A stretch of DNA of 64,000 nucleotides, from positions 109,194-173,193 of the forward strand of contig NZ_JAIWJY010000008.1 in the NCBI RefSeq assembly GCF_028829235.1, written 5' to 3'. Numbering within the stretch: position 1 is the first letter of the stretch; every line of letters begins with the position of its first letter. Origin of the DNA: Tenacibaculum larymnensis (lineage in GTDB: Bacteria; Bacteroidota; Bacteroidia; Flavobacteriales; Flavobacteriaceae). This document shows, piece by piece, positions 56,501 through 64,000 of the stretch. The translations under genes were made by a program, and so were the position numbers. The notes below the pieces were generated by a model, which worked only from the letters and a program-made list of their open reading frames with translations, was not told where the DNA came from and searched no databases.

Positions 56501-56587
56501 ATAGATTCCTGCAATACTTAAAAATGCAGTAACTAATAGCACCATTAACCTATTTTGAAGTGATAATGATAATATTTTATTTAACAT
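53495..56587 (-). CDS. Heavy-metal RND efflux permease (CzcA/CusA family)
   Basis: A 1030-residue inner-membrane proton/metal antiporter of the HME-RND group, with about 12 membrane helices and the FPDLTAPTVTILTEAHGMESEEVE start. The helix-four signature is AIGALVDDAIIDVEN (397-411, with D403, D404 and E410). It is neither the DFG..DGA form of CzcA nor the VDAA form of CusA, so the metal cannot be named. It is last in the operon after the adaptor gene (11 bases). Confidence 0.93.
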   Translation of the reverse strand: MLNKILSLSLQNRLMVLLVTAFLSIAGIYLAKSMNIDVFPDLTAPTVTILTEAHGMESEEVEKLISYQLETAMNGSPNVRRIRSSSAAGISIVWVEFEWGTDIYKARQIVSERIPMVREKLPKEVGTPTLAPISSIMGEIMLLGIRSEEMSPMEVRTLADWTISPRIKSIGGIANVIVIGGEYKQYQVLANPNKLSQYNISIQELLEKVRESNINAPGGILNEYGNEYIIKGSGRVYNLNDLKEAVVKQVNGQTIKVKDVATVVIGAADKIGDGSLNAKSSVIMTISKQPGVNTLRLTKKLDEAVADLKTTLPKGVTVENQIFRQSDFIQASISNLQSTLLEGAFFVVIVLFIFLMNWRTTVISLLAIPISLLVSIIILKVLGYTINTMSLGGMAIAIGALVDDAIIDVENVFKRLRENIKKPKEDRLSVIEVVREASIEIRSSIIIATLIIIVSFVPLFFLSGMEGRLLKPLGIAFITSVLTSLIVAVTLTPVLCSYLLKSEKVLSKQAEGTQVEKWLQKHYLKALDYVLKIPKLVLTTTIIAFLGSLVMLSQLGRSFLPEFNEGSLVISMVGIPGMSLEESNKNGKLAEQLLLSMPEIDVVTRRTGRAELDEHAQGVNAAEIDVPFNLNGKSKEQFYEEVRNKLSLVPGVNITLGQPIGHRIDHMLSGTRANIAIKIFGEDLSKLFDLGKAIEQNIKEIDGIADAAVDQQIEVPQIRIVPKRQLLAAFGMTVNDLLEQMDIAFAGETAGDIYEGQKFFDLMIRYEKPYRNSQKALSNALISLPNGQKITLSELVSIQSVSSPSSVSRENVQRKIVVAANVQGRDLRSVVNDIKTKINNNVNLPEGYRIEYGGQFESEAKASQLLLMTALVAILVILWLLYYEFKNLKLAFIVLLNLPLALIGGILIVHFTSGIVNIAATIGFISLFGIATRNGILLVSRYEDLKNEGIKGIVLLKNGAIDRLNPILMTAFTTGLALIPLALKGNEAGNEIQSPMAIVILGGLLSATLLNLIVIPCVYQLVNSKNERYL

Positions 56588-56598
56588 ACTACTTCCTT

Positions 56599-58086
56599 TT
56601 AATGTGCATGACCATGTGCTGGAGCTTCACCAGACATTGATGCTGTTTTTACTTGATATGCTCCTTTAGAAACTACATATTCACCCGCTTTAAGCCCTAA
56701 TAAAATCTGAACTTCATCACCATTTTGTTTTCCAATAGTAACTTGTCTTTTTTCAAAACTTTCTCCTGATAATTGAACAATAACGGTGTAGTTTCCATAA
56801 TCTTCTAATAAAGCTGAAGTAGGTATAACCAATCCTATTTCTGGTTTGCCAACAGATAAGGTTGCTTGTGTAACACCTCCAATTGGCATGCTAATAGCAT
56901 CATTTACTTTAGCATATACTAAAAGCATCGGTTTTTCTAAAGAAACGGTTTTATCTACTGATAGAATTTCTCCATTTGTACTTTTAATATTAGACCAATT
57001 AGTGTCATCAGTTTGATACCAAATATTATCTATATGCTGAAGTATATTAGAATATTTCGGACTTACCTGAATTTTTAGCAAGCTAGATTTAGAATCGGTG
57101 ATTATAAATAGTGAACTTCCTTCGGAAACATAACTTCCATTACTAACATTTAGCGATTGTATATATCCATTAAAAGGAGCTCTAATCCCTTTTCCTTTGC
57201 TAGAATATCCTTTAGCTAAATTTTGATAGTTTTCTTTAGCTATTGTGTAATCACGTTCTACCTGTTCCCACTCTGATTTTGCTATAATTTTAGAATCAAA
57301 TAACTCTTTTTTACGATTGTAATTTGCCTCAGATTGCTGGTAAACAGCTTTAGCTTTTTCTAATTCGACAGTTAAATTATTAGAAACAAAACCTCGACTA
57401 GAAATTGTCATGATAGTTTCTCCTTTTTTAATAGAAGTACCTACGGTAATATTTTTTGTAAAAGTAACTTTACCACTAGCATTAGCTACCAAAGTTTCAA
57501 AATCACTAGGAGCGGCTTCCCAAATACCAAAAGTTTTAATAGCTTCATGAACTTCTTTTTTTAGCACAGGAGCTGTCTGAAAGTCCATTTTCCAAGCCTG
57601 TTCTTTTAAGAATGTAATCCCTCCAGATTCGTTGGAAGTCCCCAAAGCTTCAATAGCAATAGCTTTACTGTGGTAAACTATGACATCTTCAATAATTAAC
57701 TCGTCTTTATATGTTGGAGTATTTATTTTAAATATTAATTGAAAATTCCCTTGTGTTTTAGGTGTAATAGTTGGTGAAAATATACCTGGAGAACTAGGAA
57801 CATTTACAGTATGAGTAGCTACAACTTCCCCTTTTTTAATCAAGTTTACCGTTACACTTCCTTCAGTAACAGGAAGGTGCTTTTTTAATTGTGTAAAATG
57901 AGCTGCAAACCTACTTGGTTCGTTTACCACTAATGCAGGAAACTCTACAAAAAGCTCTGTCTTATCTGTCCATAGAGTTTCGCTTTTAGTAGGAAACTCT
58001 TCTAGAGTTGCAGTAGCATTTGTAGTTTTTTTTGTGCTGCAAGAAAAAACGAATACACAACACAAAATTATAACCATATTTTTCAT
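56599..58086 (-). CDS. Periplasmic adaptor subunit of the metal RND pump
   Basis: A 495-residue membrane-fusion protein with lipoprotein signal (MKNMVIILCCVFVFSC). It has a heavy-metal-pump N-terminal beta domain (about 45-150), then the lipoyl/hairpin part (about 195-310, coiled coil VELEKAKAVYQQSEANYNRKKELFD), beta-barrel and C-terminal domains. It ends in GEAPAHGHAH, a His-rich tail likely to bind metal. It connects the TolC-type protein and the RND permease. Confidence 0.92.
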   Translation of the reverse strand: MKNMVIILCCVFVFSCSTKKTTNATATLEEFPTKSETLWTDKTELFVEFPALVVNEPSRFAAHFTQLKKHLPVTEGSVTVNLIKKGEVVATHTVNVPSSPGIFSPTITPKTQGNFQLIFKINTPTYKDELIIEDVIVYHSKAIAIEALGTSNESGGITFLKEQAWKMDFQTAPVLKKEVHEAIKTFGIWEAAPSDFETLVANASGKVTFTKNITVGTSIKKGETIMTISSRGFVSNNLTVELEKAKAVYQQSEANYNRKKELFDSKIIAKSEWEQVERDYTIAKENYQNLAKGYSSKGKGIRAPFNGYIQSLNVSNGSYVSEGSSLFIITDSKSSLLKIQVSPKYSNILQHIDNIWYQTDDTNWSNIKSTNGEILSVDKTVSLEKPMLLVYAKVNDAISMPIGGVTQATLSVGKPEIGLVIPTSALLEDYGNYTVIVQLSGESFEKRQVTIGKQNGDEVQILLGLKAGEYVVSKGAYQVKTASMSGEAPAHGHAH

Positions 58087-58104
58087 TTCTGTTTTGTTTT
58101 AGTG

Positions 58105-58584
58105 TTATTGAATTTTTCCAATAATAATGTAGTTTCCTTTAGTAGCTAAAGTCACTTTTACATCATTATCTGAAGTGTTTTTCCAGTACCATCCGTGAGA
58201 ACCTTTAAAAGCCATAGTCTCTTTTCCTTCTTCTCCAGTAGATGTTCCTTTAGAATAGCTCTTAAAATAACCCTCTGGATATTTATCCTTTTCTTCTGGG
58301 TCTCCATGAAAATCAAAAACTAACGGCGCAGTAGAAGACCATTTATAACTTAACACTTCTCCGTTATTAATTTTGAATTTATATTCTAATGCACTACCTG
58401 CTTTTACAGTAATTGTAGTTTCATTTTCTTGTACATTGGTACTTTCATCTTTCTTTACTTCGGTAGTAACATGCTTGCCGTTAGCATCATGTTCATGACC
58501 ATGCTCTTTTTTATCGTTTTTACAGCCAATAAAAACAAAGGCTGTTAACGTTAATAGCGCTAAAATTGATTTAATTTTTCTCAT
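58105..58584 (-). CDS. His-rich lipoprotein of the metal efflux operon
   Basis: A 159-residue protein with a lipoprotein signal ending FIGC (Cys21), then KKEHGHEHDANGKH, a likely metal-binding stretch. The remaining 100 residues (VKAGSALEYKFKINNGEVLSYKWSS, GSHGWYWKN) form a beta domain I do not recognise. It sits between the TolC-type and adaptor genes, so it is probably a periplasmic metal-binding accessory. Confidence 0.8.
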   Translation of the reverse strand: MRKIKSILALLTLTAFVFIGCKNDKKEHGHEHDANGKHVTTEVKKDESTNVQENETTITVKAGSALEYKFKINNGEVLSYKWSSTAPLVFDFHGDPEEKDKYPEGYFKSYSKGTSTGEEGKETMAFKGSHGWYWKNTSDNDVKVTLATKGNYIIIGKIQ

Positions 58585-58604
58585 GTTCTTAAATTTAATT
58601 ATGG

Positions 58605-59792
58605 TTATAATGTGTGTTTGTATAATTCAGTTTTTAAAAGCTGTAATTCCAATTCCATATTAAGCATTTCATCTATAGCTTTATGATAAAAGTCTAACTC
58701 AAGATGATATTCCATAAATGAAAACTCACCAAATTCATACGCTTTGTAAATAAGTTCATCGCTATTCAATGATGCCATGGTGTTCTTATAGTCTGTGTAC
58801 TTTTTATGTAGTAACACATAGCTATTATAAAGCTGAAAGTATTTCGCTTCTATATTAGAAACCTTAGACCGTTTATTATCTACCTGAAATTGATGCTTGT
58901 ATTTAGCAGCTTTTACCTTGTTTTTTGTACTCCATAGAGGAATAGAAATACCACCCATAATTCCTGAAATACGATTTCCAGAAATTCCTTGGTTATTGTA
59001 TCCAAATGTTAAATTGGGTAAGATTTTTTGTTGCGCTACTTTTATTTGCTGTAAAGAGACATTTTCTTGAACGTTATAATAATTTAATAAAGGATCTTTT
59101 GTTAGCTTATTGTTCCAAAGCGTTTCAAAGGTTTCAATAGCGCTTTTTTCTAAATAATCATTTTGATTAAATTCGATGGATTTGCCTCCATTTAAGTTTG
59201 CTAATTCCTTTAATAAAGACGCTTGTTCAAGTTCAGTTTTTTCAACCTGAAATCGTACTTGTATCCAAGTTATTTTAGCTTTATTAAGTTCTAAAATTCC
59301 AACTTGCTCTTTTTGGTACAATGCTAAAACTTGCTCGTAAACCTTTTTACTCTTTTGGTGTCTGTTTTCTCTAATCTTCTTCAGTTTATTTAGAGAAATA
59401 ACTTTTACCAATAGCTTATTGGCTTTTAGTAATATACTTTGTTTAAGTTCATTATACTTATAATTTAATTCCTCTGCTTTTAAGTTGCTCCATTTTTTTC
59501 TTGCAGCATAAACTGTTGGAAATTCGAAAGATTGAGATATTTCAAATTCGGTATAATCAGAAGCATTGCTTTGAGAAGCAAAAGGTAAATAATACCCTAT
59601 TACTTCCGGATCAGATAAGTTATTAGTGCTTTTTGTCTTTAACTTTTCACTTTCTGTAAAAGACTTAAAAGCTTTCAACTCTTTATTGTTTTGTTCTATC
59701 TGTTTAAAAAGACTACTAAAGTGAGTTTCTTGTGCAGTCATAAACATATAGAATAGGCATCCACATAGTGTGAACGCTATACGTTTATTCAT
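58605..59792 (-). CDS. TolC-family outer-membrane efflux protein
   Basis: A 395-residue protein with signal peptide (cleavage near MTAQE) and two long helical repeats typical of TolC (about 40-200 and 230-390), here with YYLPFASQSNASDYTEFEISQSFEFP and LNLGGKS-like segments. It is shorter than E. coli CusC. It forms the outer-membrane duct for the pump below it in the operon. Confidence 0.88.
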   Translation of the reverse strand: MNKRIAFTLCGCLFYMFMTAQETHFSSLFKQIEQNNKELKAFKSFTESEKLKTKSTNNLSDPEVIGYYLPFASQSNASDYTEFEISQSFEFPTVYAARKKWSNLKAEELNYKYNELKQSILLKANKLLVKVISLNKLKKIRENRHQKSKKVYEQVLALYQKEQVGILELNKAKITWIQVRFQVEKTELEQASLLKELANLNGGKSIEFNQNDYLEKSAIETFETLWNNKLTKDPLLNYYNVQENVSLQQIKVAQQKILPNLTFGYNNQGISGNRISGIMGGISIPLWSTKNKVKAAKYKHQFQVDNKRSKVSNIEAKYFQLYNSYVLLHKKYTDYKNTMASLNSDELIYKAYEFGEFSFMEYHLELDFYHKAIDEMLNMELELQLLKTELYKHTL

Positions 59793-59851
59793 TGTATTAT
59801 ATTATTAGGTTAAACAGTATTATAGCCTTTTAGGCTATTTGTAGTGCGTGT

Positions 59852-60301
59852 TTATCCCAATACAGGAGGACCCCGTAATTCTAACCCAGCCAAGTATGTT
59901 TTATAAACAATATCTGGTGGCGTATATAATGGTAGTTTGTTTTTTTTCTGAACATCTACATATCCAAAATTATCATCAAGAATAGGTATTGAAGCCAATT
60001 CTACATCAAAAGACTTTTGCTTTTTAAGAATGGTGTAGCTCGGTAAATGATCTTTAACAAGCGTATTACCATGAGAATGGAACTCTAAAAAAGCATTTAA
60101 AATACTCTTAGTAACTACAGCTTTATCCTGCTCATCAGAATGATTGTGATGATGTTCGTGAGTAGTGTCAGAATGATGATGATTAGCAATTTCTCCATCA
60201 GATTGATGCTCATGATGATAATGAGGAATCGACTGATGCACTAATATTAAGCTAAAAATAGCTAATAAAAAAGATGCTTTTATTTGAATTGCTCTTCGCA
60301 T
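59852..60301 (-). CDS. His-rich exported protein at the head of the metal efflux operon
   Basis: A 149-residue protein with an N-terminal hydrophobic segment (MRRAIQIKASFLLAIFSLIL) and a His cluster PHYHHEHQSDGEIANHHHSD... in residues 27-55. It contains about 14 His in 30 residues; the second half is ordinary and ends GPPVLG. Such small proteins lead metal-efflux operons in flavobacteria and probably bind the metal in the periplasm. The first promoter box lies 7 bases upstream. Confidence 0.78.
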   Translation of the reverse strand: MRRAIQIKASFLLAIFSLILVHQSIPHYHHEHQSDGEIANHHHSDTTHEHHHNHSDEQDKAVVTKSILNAFLEFHSHGNTLVKDHLPSYTILKKQKSFDVELASIPILDDNFGYVDVQKKNKLPLYTPPDIVYKTYLAGLELRGPPVLG

Positions 60302-60308
60302 TATAGTG

Positions 60309-60316
60309 CAAAGGTA
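60309..60316 (-). promoter_or_regulatory. Promoter -7 box of the metal efflux operon
   Basis: On the minus strand TACCTTTG is an exact TAnnTTTG box, 7 bases before the ATG at 60301, leaving almost no leader. No clear -33 TTG. Confidence 0.55.
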
Positions 60317-60439
60317 AAAATAAATAGTAATTAATAAATTTAAGAGAAATAAAATTAGCTGTGAAATAAATATTGTTGTTTTCTTATTCTTTCTTTTAGT
60401 TGTAAAAAGAAAACAAAGTAGTATTAAAGGAAAGAAAAT

Positions 60440-61834
60440 CTATTTGCCAATACAGAAATTCCCAAAAATATGACCTAAAATATCCTTGTCAACATCATAT
60501 TCACCAGTGATATTTCCTAAGTGTCGTAGACATTCTCGAATATCAATAGCAAATAAATCAGAAGAAATATCTAAATCAATTCCATTTTTTACCGAATTAA
60601 TACTTTCTAGAGCATGGTTTAATGCCTCGAAGTGGCGTGAGTTAGTAACAATTGTTTCATTGTTACTTAAAGCACCTGTATTCACTAAAGAAATAAGTTC
60701 TTGTTTTAACTCATCAACACCAATATTTTGTTTAGCAGAAAGTAGAATTAAGTTTTCAATTTCTGATTGTAAAATAGAAGAATCATGGCAAGATAATGTA
60801 TCTATTTTATTAGCAATAACTAACAAACGTTTATTAGGAAAACGCTGTTTAATAGTTGCTATTTCTTCTAAAAATAATTCTTTTGAGTGTATGTATTTAT
60901 TAGAATCAATTAAAAAGATAATTAGTTGTGCATTTTCTGCTTTTTCATAAGCTTTTTTAATTCCGATACTCTCAACAACATCTTCAGTTTCTCTAATACC
61001 AGCAGTATCTATAAAACGAAAAACAACACCATCAATAATTAGTTCATCTTCAATAGCATCACGAGTAGTACCAGCAATATCAGATACAATAGCTTTTTCT
61101 TCGTTTAGTAAGGCATTTAACAACGTAGATTTACCAACGTTAGGTTCTCCAATAATAGCAACAGGAATTCCATTTTTCATAGCATTTCCAAAAGCAAAAG
61201 AATCAATTAAACGCTTTAAAACAGCTGATATCTTAGCAACCAATTCTTTAAATTTGGTTCTATCAGCAAACTCAACATCCTCACCAGAAAAATCTAGTTC
61301 AAGCTCAATTAATGCAGCGAAATCTAATAGTTGAGCTCTTAACTCTTTTAATTCATTGGTGATACCTCCACGCATCTGCTGAATTGCCATTTGATGAGAA
61401 GCAGCAGAATTAGAAGCAATAACATCGGCCACTGCCTCAGCTTGCGATAAATCCATTTTACCATTTAAAAAAGCACGCATAGTAAACTCGCCATTATCAG
61501 CCATTCTACAACCATTTTGTAAGAAAAGTTGAATGATTTCTTGTTGAATAAAACTAGAACCATGACACGAAATTTCTACTACATCTTCGCCAGTGTAAGA
61601 GTGTGGATTTTTAAAAATAGATACTAAAACTTGATCAATAACCACTCCATTATTTACAATATGACCTAAGTGTAGGGTATGAGATTTTTGATTTAATAAT
61701 GATTTATTTTTCTTTATAGAAGAGAAAAATGAATCTACAATTTTTATCGATTTTTCCCCAGAAAGTCTAATAACAGCAATAGCACCAACCCCTGCTGGTG
61801 TTGCTAAAGCAATAATTGTATCGTTTTGTATCAT
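60440..61834 (-). CDS. mnmE: tRNA modification GTPase MnmE
   Basis: A 464-residue GTPase. The N-terminal folate-binding domain (1-120) is followed by a helical domain and a G domain with GEPNVGKST (229-237), DTAGIRET and NKID, and it ends in the catalytic CIGK (461-464). With MnmG it adds the aminomethyl-type group to U34 of several tRNAs. It is a single gene, convergent with nothing and divergent from the large surface gene. Confidence 0.96.
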   Translation of the reverse strand: MIQNDTIIALATPAGVGAIAVIRLSGEKSIKIVDSFFSSIKKNKSLLNQKSHTLHLGHIVNNGVVIDQVLVSIFKNPHSYTGEDVVEISCHGSSFIQQEIIQLFLQNGCRMADNGEFTMRAFLNGKMDLSQAEAVADVIASNSAASHQMAIQQMRGGITNELKELRAQLLDFAALIELELDFSGEDVEFADRTKFKELVAKISAVLKRLIDSFAFGNAMKNGIPVAIIGEPNVGKSTLLNALLNEEKAIVSDIAGTTRDAIEDELIIDGVVFRFIDTAGIRETEDVVESIGIKKAYEKAENAQLIIFLIDSNKYIHSKELFLEEIATIKQRFPNKRLLVIANKIDTLSCHDSSILQSEIENLILLSAKQNIGVDELKQELISLVNTGALSNNETIVTNSRHFEALNHALESINSVKNGIDLDISSDLFAIDIRECLRHLGNITGEYDVDKDILGHIFGNFCIGK

Positions 61835-61838
61835 ACTG

Positions 61839-61846
61839 CAAAATTA
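61839..61846 (-). promoter_or_regulatory. Promoter -7 box of mnmE, directly before the start codon
   Basis: On the minus strand TAATTTTG is an exact TAnnTTTG box ending 4 bases before the mnmE ATG (61834). Transcription would begin at or within one or two bases of the start codon, which suggests a leaderless message. Confidence 0.55.
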
Positions 61847-61959
61847 CCTAATTAAAAAAGAAGTATTATAAAATATATAGAACATATTTTTTACCTGTAT
61901 GGCCATAGGGGAAAACCCCCTTTTTTAACATTTCATTTTTTAAACCTAAAAATAAGTGC

Positions 61960-61967
61960 TACTTTTG
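61960..61967 (+). promoter_or_regulatory. Possible promoter -7 box of the right-edge surface gene
   Basis: TACTTTTG matches TAnnTTTG exactly. No good -33 box. If used, the message would have a leader of about 275 bases. The gap 61835-62249 otherwise holds the mnmE promoter, a short GGGG-AAAA-CCCC hairpin with T-run (61908-61926) and the elements below. Confidence 0.45.
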
Positions 61968-62006
61968 GTATAACAGTTTTTAGAACTTAAAAAACGTTAA
62001 TCCCTC

Positions 62007-62038
62007 AAAATAATACTATTCCCACTCAGTATTATTTT
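62007..62038 (+). promoter_or_regulatory. Inverted repeat 1 in the leader of the surface gene
   Basis: AAAATAATACT (62007-62017) and AGTATTATTTT (62028-62038) are perfect reverse complements, 11 bases each with a 10-base loop. The AGTATTA core recurs at 62072-62079 (TGTATTAT) and in the next repeat. Confidence 0.55.
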
Positions 62039-62084
62039 AGTTTCCTCAAAAAATTTTATTGTATACCCATTGTGTATTATTGAT

Positions 62085-62104
62085 GTATTACATTCTTGTA
62101 ATAC
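62085..62104 (+). promoter_or_regulatory. Inverted repeat 2 in the leader of the surface gene
   Basis: GTATTACA and TGTAATAC (8 bases each, 4-base loop) form a perfect dyad. It shares the GTATTA core with repeat 1, so both may be sites for one protein, or hairpins in the transcript. Confidence 0.5.
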
Positions 62105-62118
62105 TCAGAAATGCGTAA

Positions 62119-62158
62119 CCCTTAATTACCCCAACTACCCCCATTTTACCCTATCCCC
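62119..62158 (-). other. G-quadruplex motif upstream of the surface gene
   Basis: The plus strand has five C-tracts, CCC, CCCC, CCCCC, CCC and CCCC, separated by 7, 5, 6 and 3 bases. The minus strand therefore fits the G3+N1-7 quadruplex rule with one spare tract. In DNA this AT-rich it stands out clearly. Confidence 0.6.
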
Positions 62159-62167
62159 GTAAAATGG
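62141..62167 (+). promoter_or_regulatory. Inverted repeat 3 in the leader of the surface gene
   Basis: CCATTTTAC (62141-62149) and GTAAAATGG (62159-62167) are perfect reverse complements with a 9-base loop. It overlaps the C-tract region, so hairpin and quadruplex would exclude one another. Confidence 0.5.
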
Positions 62168-62249
62168 TTTTAGCTAACACTAAGACTTGATAAGAGTAAT
62201 ACCTAAAGAAGTTTAGAGTATTTAAAAGTTAAATTTTAAAAGTTAAGGT

Positions 62250-64000
62250 ATGGGAATGAAAACTACTCATTTAAGAAAATTAATGCTGATACTTTTGTTG
62301 TTTAGTGCTAACTATATTTTTTCACAAACAACAGTATCTATGCAGAGTCCCTGTAGCCTTTCTGGGTGTGGAGCTCAGGATGTTGAAATAGGGAGTGTTT
62401 ATATAGGAGACATAAATGGAAATCCAATAAGCACGTGTACAGTAGGGCAACAGCTCTCTAACGTTTATTTATATGTAGATATTTCAAAAGCAGCAAGTAA
62501 AATTGACCTATACATGCAGTTTTACTTGATGAATGGTACAGATAAAATTGATAAAGACGGAAATGTTTATGTAGGTACTGATAAGATTAGTATTGGAATC
62601 TCAGGTTCAATTAGTCCAGGTACTTATCAAATGTTTGAATTAATAAATTACACTTGTGGTGAAGAATTAACTTTAACAGACGTTTATCTTTCTTGGCAAA
62701 CACCAGGAAGTGTTGTAGGACCAGGATGTGCTACACAAACTTCCAAGTGTTCTGGCGAGAACTTACCACCAATTGATGTACAAACACCAATAGCACCAGA
62801 TTTTACATTTGAATATAATTGTGGAACTAACGATAGCGGATTTCAAGGAGCAACATTTACAAATACTTCTACAGGAGGAGATGGGGTTTTAACTTATGAA
62901 TGGAGTTTTGGAACGGATGCTTCTCCGATGGTAGCAACATCAGAAGGCCCTCATCTTGTTAATTACACAAGTGCAGGATCAAAGATGGTAACATTAATTG
63001 TGACCGACGAAGATGGTGATACAAACTCAATAATAAAAAATATTACGATTGATAGTACTCCTACAGCTGCTATTGTTGGAACGAATATTACTTGTAATGG
63101 GGTTAATGATGGTATAGCTGATTTAACAGTAACAGGAGGAAAAGCTCCTTATACCTATTTATGGAGTACGGGAGCCACTACAGAAGACGTAAGTGGCTTA
63201 GGAGTAGGAACACATAATGTTATCGTAACTGATGCCAATGGTTGTATAGCACTAGCGGATGTTACTATAACAGAACCACCAATATTATCTCTTTCTCTTT
63301 TAGGAAGTGATTTAAGTTGTGGAGGAAGTGATGGGGCTATTGACTTGACAGTATCAGGAGGAACAGCAGATTATACTTACTTATGGAATACAGGAGCAAC
63401 TACAGAAGACCTTAGTGGGTTAACAGAGGGGACTTATACAGTTACCGTTACTGATGCCAATGGTTGTCAAGAAGTAGATTCTATTACCTTAGTATCAAAT
63501 GATGATGAAGATCCTGTAATAAGTGTTCCTGAAACTTTAGACTTAGAAGGTTGTGATGAAAACGATATTACAAATACTAATGCTAGATATTCTTTTAGTT
63601 TAGTAGAATCTTCAGATATAAAAGATAGCTTTTTTACCACTGGTTATACGGCTTCAGATGATGGAACAATAGCAAGTATAACTTATATAGATGCAATTAG
63701 TTCTGATGATGGATGTATTACTACAGTTACAAGAACGTTTACTGTAACAGATACTTGTGGTAAAACAGGAACAGACTCAATTATAATTACTATTCAAGAC
63801 ACAGAAAATCCTGTATTATCAGATACACCAACTGATGTAAGTGTAGACTGTGAAGCAATTCCAGTAGTACCAACCATCACTGCAACAGATAATTGTAATA
63901 ATGCTATAGTAGTATTCACTGAAGTAAGTAATACAGTAGTAGATGGCTGTGGAGAGATTGTACGTAAATGGGATGCTACAGATCAGTGTGGAAACACGGT
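62250..64000 (+). CDS. Large SprB/PKD/HYR-like surface protein (partial, N-terminal 583 codons)
   Basis: The frame is open from the ATG at 62250 (a second ATG at 62256 is possible) to the right edge, so the gene is truncated by the window. The signal peptide ends near IFSQ. Residues about 35-170 are a Cys-containing beta region, about 185-270 a PKD module (FTFEYNCGTNDSGFQGATFTN..YEWSFG). Two SprB repeats follow (ITCNGVNDGIADLTVTGG, LSCGGSDGAIDLTVSGG) with DANGC ends, then HYR-like modules (FTVTDTCGKTG, TATDNCNN). The architecture fits a T9SS-secreted adhesin; the sorting domain would lie outside the window. Confidence 0.88.
   Translation, partial: MGMKTTHLRKLMLILLLFSANYIFSQTTVSMQSPCSLSGCGAQDVEIGSVYIGDINGNPISTCTVGQQLSNVYLYVDISKAASKIDLYMQFYLMNGTDKIDKDGNVYVGTDKISIGISGSISPGTYQMFELINYTCGEELTLTDVYLSWQTPGSVVGPGCATQTSKCSGENLPPIDVQTPIAPDFTFEYNCGTNDSGFQGATFTNTSTGGDGVLTYEWSFGTDASPMVATSEGPHLVNYTSAGSKMVTLIVTDEDGDTNSIIKNITIDSTPTAAIVGTNITCNGVNDGIADLTVTGGKAPYTYLWSTGATTEDVSGLGVGTHNVIVTDANGCIALADVTITEPPILSLSLLGSDLSCGGSDGAIDLTVSGGTADYTYLWNTGATTEDLSGLTEGTYTVTVTDANGCQEVDSITLVSNDDEDPVISVPETLDLEGCDENDITNTNARYSFSLVESSDIKDSFFTTGYTASDDGTIASITYIDAISSDDGCITTVTRTFTVTDTCGKTGTDSIIITIQDTENPVLSDTPTDVSVDCEAIPVVPTITATDNCNNAIVVFTEVSNTVVDGCGEIVRKWDATDQCGNT

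Noticed and set aside
60486..60950. 154-codon plus-strand frame opposite mnmE
   Set aside because: It is antisense to the conserved G domain of mnmE; composition is that of a shadow frame.
61908..61926. GGGG-AAAA-CCCC with T-run as terminator on the plus strand
   Set aside because: No plus-strand gene ends nearby, mnmE starts on the other strand, and the stem is only 4 pairs.

Overview
The window is AT-rich DNA from a Bacteroidota bacterium, most likely a marine member of the Flavobacteriaceae (Tenacibaculum- or Polaribacter-like; the genus is a guess). The evidence is the TAnnTTTG-type promoter boxes, SprB-repeat and type IX secretion (T9SS) surface proteins, the Bacteroidota-type ornithine carbamoyltransferase motif, and short interspersed repeats typical of flavobacteria.

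Left end (1-5508, minus strand): an arginine operon read right to left. It has a leader peptide ending in Arg codons with a hairpin over it, a structured leader, a GNAT acetyltransferase, argG, argC, proC, argD and the start of an argF-type gene. Divergent from it (5648-13877, plus strand) is the isoleucine/valine operon ilvE-D-B-N-C-A. Two consecutive Ile/Val-rich leader peptides precede it, each followed by its own intrinsic terminator, so it appears to carry a tandem attenuator.

Middle (13998-22298): a small YchJ-type zinc protein, then a five-gene cluster for nitric-oxide sensing (CheY-like regulator, H-NOX, PAS-GAF histidine kinase, Hpt protein, LytTR regulator). A small unknown gene, a DnaJ-family co-chaperone with its CbpM modulator, and a YdeP-type molybdopterin oxidoreductase follow.

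Centre (22402-49569, plus strand): one dense run of 13 genes behind a good flavobacterial promoter, with gaps of a few bases or overlaps. All but one encode clearly exported or membrane proteins. They are a 1571-residue unknown, a fibronectin-III protein, five short paralogues ending in an incomplete SprB-like domain, a giant SprB-repeat protein with a T9SS tail, a PKD lipoprotein, a 1065-residue modular protein, two accessory proteins, and a barrel-like protein with a helical tail. I read this as a dedicated cell-surface assembly. The five short paralogues stop just before the last strand of their final SprB-like domain. The mature giant protein begins with a strand that resembles the missing one, which suggests strand-swapped assembly.

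Right end (49702-64000): an LRR lipoprotein, a YdjM-like membrane protein, two unknown genes, a five-gene heavy-metal RND efflux operon with His-rich partners, mnmE, and the start of a large SprB/PKD/HYR-like surface protein. The leader of that last gene holds three perfect inverted repeats and a five-tract G-quadruplex motif on the opposite strand. No rRNA, tRNA, insertion sequence or CRISPR array was recognised.
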